Below, piece after piece: positions 1 through 5,708 of a stretch of 7,601 nt of DNA (positions within the stretch are counted from its first letter, which is position 1; each line of letters starts with the position of its first letter). A program made the position numbers and the translations under genes. Source of the DNA: an uncultured bacterium (GTDB lineage: Bacteria; Bacteroidota; Bacteroidia; Chitinophagales; CAIODY01); contig CAIQHW010000471.1 in NCBI GenBank assembly GCA_903871715.1, positions 1 to 7,601 on the forward strand. The letters run 5' to 3'. Under the pieces are notes generated by a model. The model made no database searches. It was given only the letters and a program-made list of their open reading frames with translations, and was not told where the DNA came from.

Positions 1-1113
1 ATAAAAAAGGCGTATCGCAAAGTGGCGATGCAATTTCATCCTGACAGAAATCCAGGCGATAAAGCAGCAGAGGATAAATTTAAAGAAGCTGCCGAAGCTT
101 ATGAAGTGTTGAGTGATGAAACCAAAAAACGTCAGTATGACCAATTTGGTCATGCAGGCGCAAATGGTGGATACGGCGGTGGTGGCGGTTTCCAAGGACA
201 TGATATGAACATGGACGACATCTTCCGAAATTTCGGCGATGTGTTTGGCGATGAAAGTCCGTTTGGAAGTTTCTTCGGCGGCGGCGGAAGAAGCCGTGGT
301 GGCAGCTCAAGAGGCAGAGGCGTTCGAGGTAGCAACTTAAGAGTGAAAGTAAAACTTACTTTAAAAGAAGTTGCCGAAGGCGTTCAGAAAAAAATAAAAG
401 TTAAAAAGTTTGTGCCTTGTACTACTTGTAGTGGCAGTGGCGCAAAAGATAAATCATCATTTAGTAATTGCGCAACCTGCGGCGGACGTGGCGTTGTAAC
501 CCGTGTGATGAACACTATGTTGGGGCAAATGCAAACGCAAACTACTTGCCCAACTTGTCATGGCGAAGGCACAACGATTGCTAATAAATGCAGTAGTTGT
601 CATGGCGAAGGCAGAGTGAGTGGCGAAGAAACTATTACGATTGATATTCCAAAAGGTGCAACCGATGGCATTCAATTAAGCATGAATGGCAAAGGTAATG
701 CTGGTGAACGTGGTGGTGCTGCTGGTGATTTGGTAATTAATGTAGAAGAAGAACCAAATGAATTTTTGCAACGTGAAGGCTTGAATGTGATTTACGAATT
801 GCATTTGAATTTTGTGGATGCTTGCTTGGGTACAAGTGTTGAAGTGCCAACTATTTCGGGCAAAGCAAAAATCAATATTGCCGAAGGAACTCAAGGCGGA
901 AAAGTTTTTAGATTGAAAGGCAAAGGCATTCCAAGTTTACAATCTTACGAACATGGCGACCAACTGATTCATGTAAATGTTTGGACACCGAAAGCCTTAT
1001 CAGCAGAGGAAAAGAAGATTTTAGAAAAACTAAAAACTTCACCCAATTTCAAACCACAACCGGGAAAAGAAGACAAAGGTTTTTTCAACAAAGTGAGAGA
1101 TATGTTCAACTAA
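1..1113 (+). CDS. dnaJ: Chaperone protein DnaJ (Hsp40, class I), 5' end outside the window
   Basis: DnaJ is the cytoplasmic co-chaperone that delivers unfolded clients to DnaK (Hsp70) and stimulates its ATPase. The reading frame is open from base 1, which falls inside helix II of the J domain (IKKAYRK), so about 20 N-terminal residues lie upstream; the GTG at 22 is an internal valine codon, not the start. Visible in order (window residue numbers): the HPD catalytic tripeptide at 13-15; a Gly/Phe-rich linker at about 42-105 with a DDIF motif; four CxxCxGxG zinc-binding repeats at nt 418-612 (CTTCSGSG, CATCGGRG, CPTCHGEG, CSSCHGEG); and then the C-terminal substrate-binding region with the usual VEVPT and GKAKINIAEGTQ segments. 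All four zinc motifs are intact, which makes it class I. About 370 residues are present of an expected ~390. The stop is TAA at 1111-1113. The promoter, and a possible upstream grpE, are not visible. Identification is very secure. Confidence 0.97.
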   Translation: MKKAYRKVAMQFHPDRNPGDKAAEDKFKEAAEAYEVLSDETKKRQYDQFGHAGANGGYGGGGGFQGHDMNMDDIFRNFGDVFGDESPFGSFFGGGGRSRGGSSRGRGVRGSNLRVKVKLTLKEVAEGVQKKIKVKKFVPCTTCSGSGAKDKSSFSNCATCGGRGVVTRVMNTMLGQMQTQTTCPTCHGEGTTIANKCSSCHGEGRVSGEETITIDIPKGATDGIQLSMNGKGNAGERGGAAGDLVINVEEEPNEFLQREGLNVIYELHLNFVDACLGTSVEVPTISGKAKINIAEGTQGGKVFRLKGKGIPSLQSYEHGDQLIHVNVWTPKALSAEEKKILEKLKTSPNFKPQPGKEDKGFFNKVRDMFN

Positions 1114-1139
1114 TTTTCAAAAAAAAGAAATCACCAAAA

Positions 1140-1766
1140 GTGAAAAATATTTTCAAAAAAAGATGGGTACAATTCTTAGTAATTGTATTCATCTTTCTTT
1201 TTTTAGTGCTAATTTTTCGTAACAATATTTTACGAGGCATGGGCAATTTTTTAATCAAAGAAGATGCGATTGAAAAATGTGATGCAATAGTTGTGTTGAG
1301 TGGCAATGCCATGGATAGAGCCACCGAAGCGGCTTTGTTGTATAAGCAAGGAATTGCCAAACAAATAATTTGCACAGGTGGAAATCAAACTGGCGATTTT
1401 GAAGTGATGAAAATGAAAGAAAAAGAATCGGATGTTTCTAAATTTAGAATGATAGAAATGGGCGTTCCTGATTCAGCAATTATTGTCATTCATGAAGGAA
1501 CAAGCACGTTGGAAGAAGGCGAAGCAATGCTGAAATATTGCCAAACTCATCAATTAAAATCGTGTATGATTTTAAGCAGTAAATTTCATACAAGGCGCAT
1601 CAACTATGTGTTTGACAAGAAGTTCAAAAACTCAGCAGTGAAAATTTTAGTACATGGCGCACCCCCTTCAAAATTTAAAATCGAAACTTGGTGGAAAGGC
1701 GAAGAAGGTTTGTTATTTGTTTATGATGAATACATCAAACTGATTTATTACCACTTGAAATATTGA
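1140..1766 (+). CDS. DUF218 (SanA/YdcF/ElyC-type) single-pass membrane protein
   Basis: This 208-residue protein has a short basic N-terminus, one hydrophobic segment at residues ~9-27 and then a DUF218 domain, so it is probably anchored in the inner membrane with the domain outside. Family signs are DAIVVLSG at 48-55 (Asp at the first strand), the ATEAALLYKQG helix at 61-71, IICTGG at 77-81, an acidic TSTLEEGE stretch at 121-128 and the conserved SSKFHTRR at 146-153. Relatives such as SanA and ElyC in enteric bacteria are linked to envelope integrity and vancomycin tolerance, but the reaction is not established and the substrate here is unknown. The start chosen is GTG at 1140: it lies 26 nt after the dnaJ stop and directly precedes KNIFKKRW and the TM segment. 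The open frame continues upstream to 981, but that part lies wholly inside dnaJ. No in-frame ATG precedes the TM segment. The gene is probably co-transcribed with dnaJ. Confidence 0.85.
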   Translation: MKNIFKKRWVQFLVIVFIFLFLVLIFRNNILRGMGNFLIKEDAIEKCDAIVVLSGNAMDRATEAALLYKQGIAKQIICTGGNQTGDFEVMKMKEKESDVSKFRMIEMGVPDSAIIVIHEGTSTLEEGEAMLKYCQTHQLKSCMILSSKFHTRRINYVFDKKFKNSAVKILVHGAPPSKFKIETWWKGEEGLLFVYDEYIKLIYYHLKY

Positions 1767-1795
1767 TTCACAAGGTGTGTGAATTTATTTTTCTT
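1766..1795 (+). terminator. Probable rho-independent terminator of the dnaJ-DUF218 unit
   Basis: A 7-bp perfect inverted repeat, ATTCACA (1766-1772) with TGTGAAT (1778-1784), encloses the 5-nt loop AGGTG. It is followed by a T-rich tail (TTTATTTTT, 1784-1792). It begins at the last base of the DUF218 stop codon. The stem is short and AT-rich, so it may be inefficient. On the opposite strand the hairpin is not followed by a T tract, so it fits the rightward transcript rather than hflX. Confidence 0.6.
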
Positions 1796-1797
1796 CA

Positions 1798-2994
1798 TCA
1801 AAATTTTTGAGCAATAAATGGATAACGCTCTTCATACAATACTTTTACTTTTTCTAAAATGGTGTTGCGAAGCCCATCTACATTTCTTTTTTCTAAAGCA
1901 CTCACAAAAACACACTGCCCGTGAAGTCTTGTCAACCAAGCGTTTTCAAGCTCATTTATAATTTCTTTGCGAACACTGAATGGTGTCAGCTCATCAAAAT
2001 GATTTTTTTCGTACAAATCAATTTTGTTGAAAATCACTAAAGTTGGTTTGTCTGCTACTTTTAATTCTAACAAAGTTTCATTCACAGTTTTCATTTGGTC
2101 TTCAAATTGCGGATGCGAAATATCAACCACATGAATTAAAATATCGCTTTCTCTCACCTCATCCAAAGTTGATTTAAAACTTTCTACCAAAGTGTGTGGC
2201 AGCTTGCGAATGAAGCCCACCGTATCACTCAACAAAAAAGGAATTCTGTCAATCACCACTTTGCGAACAGTTGTATCAAGCGTTGCAAACAATTTATTTT
2301 CGGCAAACACTTCGCTTTTGCTCAACAAATTCATGGTAGTGCTTTTGCCAACATTGGTGTAACCCACCAATGCCACACGAATTACTTCGCCACGGCTTTT
2401 GCGTTGGGTGATAAATTGTTTATCAATTTGCGTTAAATCGTGTTTGAGTTTTGAAATATTTTCTTTCACCAATCGGCGGTCGGTTTCAATTTCTTTTTCG
2501 CCTGGCCCTCTCATTCCAATGCCACCTTTTTGCCGCTCCAAGTGGCTCCACAAGCCTTTTAGCCGAGGTAAGAGATATTGCAATTGCGCTAACTCTACTT
2601 GTGTTTTTGCATGAGCAGTTCGGGCTCGTGAAGCAAAAATATCCAAGATTAATCCGGTTCTATCTAACACTTTGCATTTCACAACAGCCTCGATATTTGT
2701 TTGCTGCCGACCGCTTAATTCATCATCAAAAATCACCAAGCTCACATCATTTTGCTCAATGTAATTTCTGATTTCTTCTAATTTTCCGCTGCCGATAAAG
2801 GTGTTGGAATCTAACTTTTGCATGCGTTGTGTAAATCGTTTCAACGCGACAGCACCAGCAGTTTCAGCTAAAAAAGTAAGTTCATCTAAATATTCATTGA
2901 CTTGTTCTTCTTTTTGATTTTGCTGTATAACACCCACCAGCACTGCTTTTTCGATGCCTAAGTTTTTTTGAAAAGTATCTAAGTGATTAATCAT
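1798..2994 (-). CDS. hflX: GTPase HflX, ribosome-associated
   Basis: HflX is a TRAFAC-class GTPase that binds the 50S subunit and, in studied bacteria, splits stalled or stress-inactivated 70S ribosomes. The 398-residue protein has the N-terminal HflX domain (residues ~15-135), the linker helices with the family hallmark GMRGPGEKEIETDRR at ~160-174, and a complete G domain: G1 GYTNVGKS at 211-218, G2 region TLDTT at 238-242, G3 DTVGF at 257-261, G4 NKID at 323-326 and G5 SAL at 365-367. A short C-terminal region follows. The start is ATG at 2994-2992. An in-frame TTG at 3003 would add three residues, but it overlaps the predicted -7 box, so I prefer the ATG. The stop is TGA at 1800-1798. It converges with the DUF218 gene (31 nt apart) and diverges from thiL. 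No motif is missing. Confidence 0.96.
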   Translation of the reverse strand: MINHLDTFQKNLGIEKAVLVGVIQQNQKEEQVNEYLDELTFLAETAGAVALKRFTQRMQKLDSNTFIGSGKLEEIRNYIEQNDVSLVIFDDELSGRQQTNIEAVVKCKVLDRTGLILDIFASRARTAHAKTQVELAQLQYLLPRLKGLWSHLERQKGGIGMRGPGEKEIETDRRLVKENISKLKHDLTQIDKQFITQRKSRGEVIRVALVGYTNVGKSTTMNLLSKSEVFAENKLFATLDTTVRKVVIDRIPFLLSDTVGFIRKLPHTLVESFKSTLDEVRESDILIHVVDISHPQFEDQMKTVNETLLELKVADKPTLVIFNKIDLYEKNHFDELTPFSVRKEIINELENAWLTRLHGQCVFVSALEKRNVDGLRNTILEKVKVLYEERYPFIAQKF

Positions 2995-3000
2995 GTGGTG

Positions 3001-3008
3001 CAAAAGTA
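3001..3008 (-). promoter_or_regulatory. Bacteroidota-type -7 promoter box of hflX
   Basis: Read on the - strand, this is TACTTTTG, a full match to the Bacteroidota primary-sigma -7 consensus TAnnTTTG. It ends 6 nt before the hflX ATG, so transcription would begin at or very near the start codon. I see no good TTTG -33 box at the usual ~19-21 nt spacing; the nearest candidate is TTCG, 23 nt upstream. The call therefore rests on one box. Confidence 0.45.
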
Positions 3009-3070
3009 ATTGAAAACAAATTTAAAGTTGGCGAAGAATAATTTAGAAAACAATAAAGTTGAAATGTGCT

Positions 3071-3143
3071 GCGGCAGGGATTGCAGCGGAAATCCTTTTA
3101 TGAGGAACGAACAAAAGATTGCAGCGAAAAGCCCGCTCGCCGC
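3071..3143. repeat. GC-rich foldable element with 10-nt direct repeat between hflX and thiL
   Basis: In an otherwise AT-rich spacer, GCGGC (3071-3075) can pair with GCCGC (3139-3143), GGG (3077-3079) with CCC (3132-3134), and AATcCTTTT (3091-3099, one bulged C) with AAAAGATT (3113-3120). The last stem closes a 13-nt loop at 3100-3112. The internal loop has related sequences on both sides, GCAGCGGA (3083-3090) and GCAGCGAAAA (3121-3130). GATTGCAGCG occurs identically at 3079-3088 and 3117-3126. Alternative folds exist: GGATT (3078-3082) can pair with AATCC (3091-3095), and the second copy of AAAAG (3127-3131) competes for CTTTT. It lies between divergent genes, so it is not placed as a terminator. 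Its role is unknown. It could be a dispersed intergenic repeat, a structured RNA or leader, or a binding site. Confidence 0.55.
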
Positions 3144-3178
3144 CCCAAAAAATGAAAATATTTTTTGAAATGGATGAT

Positions 3179-3186
3179 TAATTTTG
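3179..3186 (+). promoter_or_regulatory. Bacteroidota-type -7 promoter box of thiL
   Basis: TAATTTTG matches TAnnTTTG in full and ends 4 nt before the thiL ATG, suggesting a leaderless or nearly leaderless transcript. A TTTG lies at 3164-3167, but the spacing of 11 nt is shorter than the usual ~19-21 for a -33 box. No TPP riboswitch signature (for example the CUGAGA core) is visible in the spacer. Confidence 0.45.
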
Positions 3187-3190
3187 CAAG

Positions 3191-4222
3191 ATGCAAACTA
3201 CACCTATCAGCCAACTCGGCGAATTTGGATTAATTAATCATCTCACCGAAAATTTTGAAGCAAAAAATAAATCAGTCATCAAAGGCGTTGGCGATGATTG
3301 CGCTGTGATTGAAAAAGATGATGAAAAATATTTTTTGGTAAGTACCGATATTCTAGCCGAAGGAATTCATTTTGATTTGGTTTACACACCGCTGAAACAT
3401 CTAGGTTATAAAGCCGTGGTGGTGAATTTGAGCGATGTGTATGCGATGAATGGAAAGCCCTTGTATATAACAGTTTCAATGGCATTGAGCAGTAAATATA
3501 CAGTAGAGGCAATTAGCGAAATTTATGAAGGAATGAAAGTTGCTTGTGAAAAATATCGCGTTGATTTGATTGGCGGCGATACCACCAGTTCTTTGAAGGG
3601 ATTGTTTTTGAGCATCACAATTATTGGTGAAGTGGCGAAAGAAAAAGTGGTGTATAGAAATGGCGCAAAGCCAAAAGATTTGATTTGTGTGAGTGGCGAT
3701 TTGGGTGCTGCATTTATGGGTTTGCAATTGTTGGAACGTGAAAAGCAAGTGTTCATCGCACATCCGGGCGCATCAACTGATTTGGAGAATCAAAAATTTT
3801 TATTGCAACGACAATTAAAACCTGAAGCACGAAAAGATATTGTTGACATTTTTGCTGAAAAAAATATTGTGCCCACTTCGATGATTGATGTATCAGATGG
3901 CTTGAGCAGTGAGTTGCACCATTTGTGCAAACAGAGTAATTGCGGCGCAATTATTTATGAAGATAAAATTCCGATTCAATCGGATACTTATGAAATGGCA
4001 GTGAAAATGAACATCGACCCAGTTACTGCGATGATGAATGGCGGCGAAGATTATGAGTTGTTATTTACCATTTCACAAAATGATTATGACAAGATAAAAG
4101 ATGAACCTGAAATTCGTGTAATTGGCTACACCACTGAATTTGCAAACGTTGTTGAATTAATCACCAAAGGAAATAACAAAGTGAAAATTGATGCAGCTGG
4201 GTGGAAGGCATTTAATAATTAG
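3191..4222 (+). CDS. thiL: Thiamine-monophosphate kinase ThiL
   Basis: ThiL uses ATP to phosphorylate thiamine monophosphate to thiamine diphosphate, the last step of thiamine cofactor synthesis, in the cytoplasm. The 343-residue length is normal for the family. It belongs to the PurM/AIR-synthetase fold. The N-terminal half carries GVGDDCAVI (32-40), STDILAEGIHF (51-61), NLSDVYAMNGKP (79-90) and the metal-binding GGDTT (128-132). The C-terminal half carries MIDVSDGLSSEL (231-242) and MMNGGEDYELLF (281-292). The Asp residues of GDD, STD, SD, GGD and DVSDG, which hold Mg-ATP in the family, are all present. The start at ATG 3191 gives the usual N-terminus (SQLGEFGLINHL), and the next methionine, at residue 86, is far too late. 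It is followed by comF after 34 nt, probably in one transcript. No other thiamine genes are in view. Confidence 0.96.
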   Translation: MQTTPISQLGEFGLINHLTENFEAKNKSVIKGVGDDCAVIEKDDEKYFLVSTDILAEGIHFDLVYTPLKHLGYKAVVVNLSDVYAMNGKPLYITVSMALSSKYTVEAISEIYEGMKVACEKYRVDLIGGDTTSSLKGLFLSITIIGEVAKEKVVYRNGAKPKDLICVSGDLGAAFMGLQLLEREKQVFIAHPGASTDLENQKFLLQRQLKPEARKDIVDIFAEKNIVPTSMIDVSDGLSSELHHLCKQSNCGAIIYEDKIPIQSDTYEMAVKMNIDPVTAMMNGGEDYELLFTISQNDYDKIKDEPEIRVIGYTTEFANVVELITKGNNKVKIDAAGWKAFNN

Positions 4223-4256
4223 ACCATTACTCACTTAGCAATTGCTCAATAAAATT

Positions 4257-4961
4257 ATGCTTACGGTAGTAAAAAATAATTTTGAAAACCTATTTCATTT
4301 ATTTTTTCCCAACCCATGTTTGGGTTGTGGAAAGCAATTGCACAAAGGCGAAGAAGTGCTGTGCATGGGCTGTGAGAGCCAATTGAAAATTACGCCATTT
4401 CACCAACACCATCAAAATTTTGTGAGCGAAAAATTTGTAGGAAGAGCAAAAATCGAAAATGCAACGAGCATGTTGTTGTTTGCAAAAGAAGGTATGGTGC
4501 AGCATTTGGTTCATTTATTGAAGTATCAAAACAAAAAAGAAATCGGTATTTTTTTAGGGAAAAAGTATGGCAAATTATTGGAGCAAGAGCAAGATTATTC
4601 AACCATTGATTGCATTGTGCCTGTGCCATTGCATGCTACTAAAAAAATAAAACGTGGATATAATCAATCGGAATTATTTGCCAATGGTTTGGCTGAAACC
4701 ATGCATATATCAGTGTTTGCAGATGGTTTGAAAAGATTAAATTTAGGCGAATCGCAAACGAGAAAGAAAAAATTTGAACGCTGGAAAAATGTTGAACACG
4801 ATTTCGATTGCCTGGATGAATCGCTCTTAGAAAATAAACACATTTTGCTGGTAGATGATGTATTGACTACAGGAGCTACGCTGGACGCTTGTTGCAGCGT
4901 TTTGAATCAAATTAAAAATGTGAAAGTGAGTATAGCAACTATTGCGGTGGTAATGAAATAA
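4257..4961 (+). CDS. comF: ComF family protein (phosphoribosyltransferase fold)
   Basis: ComF-family proteins (ComFC, GntX) join an N-terminal zinc ribbon to a type I phosphoribosyltransferase domain. ComFC is needed for natural transformation in several bacteria, where it acts on incoming ssDNA with ComFA and DprA; no PRTase substrate is firmly established. This 234-residue protein shows CLGC (21-24) and CMGC (36-39) as the zinc ribbon, LLKYQNKKEIG (87-97), the strand DCIVPVPLH (118-126) followed by KKIKRGYNQSELFA (129-142), QTRKKKFER (167-175), and the PRPP-binding loop ILLVDDVLTTGATL (196-209). The start is ATG 4257; an in-frame TTG at 4242 would add five residues but is less likely. It follows thiL by 34 nt without a -7 box of its own, so I infer co-transcription. 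The stop codon lies one base from the stop of the opposing gene. Whether this organism is naturally competent cannot be told from the window. Confidence 0.9.
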   Translation: MLTVVKNNFENLFHLFFPNPCLGCGKQLHKGEEVLCMGCESQLKITPFHQHHQNFVSEKFVGRAKIENATSMLLFAKEGMVQHLVHLLKYQNKKEIGIFLGKKYGKLLEQEQDYSTIDCIVPVPLHATKKIKRGYNQSELFANGLAETMHISVFADGLKRLNLGESQTRKKKFERWKNVEHDFDCLDESLLENKHILLVDDVLTTGATLDACCSVLNQIKNVKVSIATIAVVMK

Positions 4962-4962
4962 A

Positions 4963-5652
4963 TCAATGTCGTCGTGAACGAAAAAACCGAACGGCGAAAT
5001 ACAATAACACAATCAACGCAAAAAATATTGGTGAAAAGCCCATCAGTAGAAGTGTTAAGCTACTTCGGTTGGTGTATGAAGTTAAACGTTCACTTTCCTT
5101 TATTAGGTTTTTTGTAAGCTGCAATGAAAGTTCCTTTTGCAAATCTTGGTAATTAGCATAAGTTGGTCGTAAAAAATTTAAACGATAATCAGATGCTTGT
5201 TGAATTTTATTTTCATCAACTAAATTTAACAACGTATCCAATTTGCTGATGTATAAAGCATTTGCAGCCTCTATTTGCTCAATAGCATCTTTTTCATTTT
5301 GATGAGAGAGCGCAAAAACAGAACTATCCAACTTTTTAATATCCGCTTTATCCAATGCTAAATTGTCTTGGATTTTTATTTTGAAAACAGTTTTTTGGTC
5401 CGCATTTTCACTTAATAATACGTTTAGAGCATTTCGTTGTATGTTGGCTGAATGTACCAGTAAATCATTGATGGTTCTGATATCATAAGAGCAATCTGCA
5501 ATTAACTTGCTATATTTTCCAGCAATTCTTCGTGAGTTTAAAAATTGAAGCGATTGTGCCAAAAAAATAATTAAAGCAAACACAATTAAAACTGTGAGTG
5601 CTATTTTTTCTTGTTGTTGGCTGCTGCCAGTTTCAGAAGTGGTTGTTCGCAT
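4963..5652 (-). CDS. Two-TM protein with chemoreceptor-like four-helix-bundle (4HB_MCP-type) sensor region, no output domain
   Basis: This 229-residue protein has a short polar N-terminus, TM1 at ~17-36 and a largely helical, charged extracytoplasmic region at ~37-197. TM2 follows at ~199-223, then a six-residue basic tail (RSRRH end). The order and the ~160-residue helical segment, with its RLNFLRPTYANYQDL stretch at 157-171, look like the 4HB_MCP ligand-sensing domain of methyl-accepting chemotaxis proteins. This is recognition by pattern; I have not compared it with a profile. What is missing is HAMP, the methyl-accepting signalling domain, a kinase or any other output: the protein stops right after TM2. 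On this strand the next sequence is antisense to comF, so there is no sign of a deleted tail. Function is unknown; it might work through a partner membrane protein. The start is ATG 5652-5650, 56 nt after the ABC-F stop. Confidence 0.7.
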   Translation of the reverse strand: MRTTTSETGSSQQQEKIALTVLIVFALIIFLAQSLQFLNSRRIAGKYSKLIADCSYDIRTINDLLVHSANIQRNALNVLLSENADQKTVFKIKIQDNLALDKADIKKLDSSVFALSHQNEKDAIEQIEAANALYISKLDTLLNLVDENKIQQASDYRLNFLRPTYANYQDLQKELSLQLTKNLIKESERLTSYTNRSSLTLLLMGFSPIFFALIVLLYFAVRFFRSRRH

Positions 5653-5679
5653 GATTTATCATTATTAAAATGAGAATTT

Positions 5680-5687
5680 CAAAAATA
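5680..5687 (-). promoter_or_regulatory. Bacteroidota-type -7 promoter box for the four-helix-bundle gene
   Basis: On the - strand this reads TATTTTTG, a full match to TAnnTTTG, and it lies 27 nt upstream of the ATG. A TTTG lies 11 nt further upstream (- strand of 5699-5702), closer than the usual -33 spacing. The region is very AT-rich, so a chance match is quite possible. If real, the gene has its own promoter and need not depend on read-through from the ABC-F gene. Confidence 0.35.
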
Positions 5688-5708
5688 AGATTTTTTTACA
5701 AAAAAAAA

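Noticed and set aside
22..24. GTG at 22 as the dnaJ start codon
   Set aside because: The frame is open to base 1 and the residues before it (KKAYRK) are J-domain helix II, so the true start is outside the window.
981..1139. Upstream extension of the DUF218 reading frame from a TTG codon at 981
   Set aside because: It lies almost wholly inside dnaJ in another frame, and its translation is a low-complexity polar stretch with no membrane or family signal. The GTG at 1140 gives a normal N-terminus.
2399..2771. Open frames on the + strand inside hflX, and similar ones opposite the other genes
   Set aside because: They sit opposite strongly conserved coding sequence, show no recognisable domain and have compositions expected from antisense reading.
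3004..3190. A TPP riboswitch controlling thiL
   Set aside because: The spacer has a foldable GC-rich element, but I see no CUGAGA core or the other conserved TPP-aptamer blocks. GCAGCGGA only loosely resembles one of them.
4237..4246. Perfect 10-bp palindrome AGCAATTGCT between thiL and comF
   Set aside because: It is short, has no loop and no T tract, and a single 10-bp palindrome in AT-rich DNA is weak evidence for an operator. No second copy was seen nearby.
5691..5708. T7/A9 inverted run just after the ABC-F stop as a terminator
   Set aside because: The stem would be only A-U pairs and, read on the - strand, is followed by TCTTATTTTTG rather than a clear T tract. It is more likely simple AT-rich spacer.
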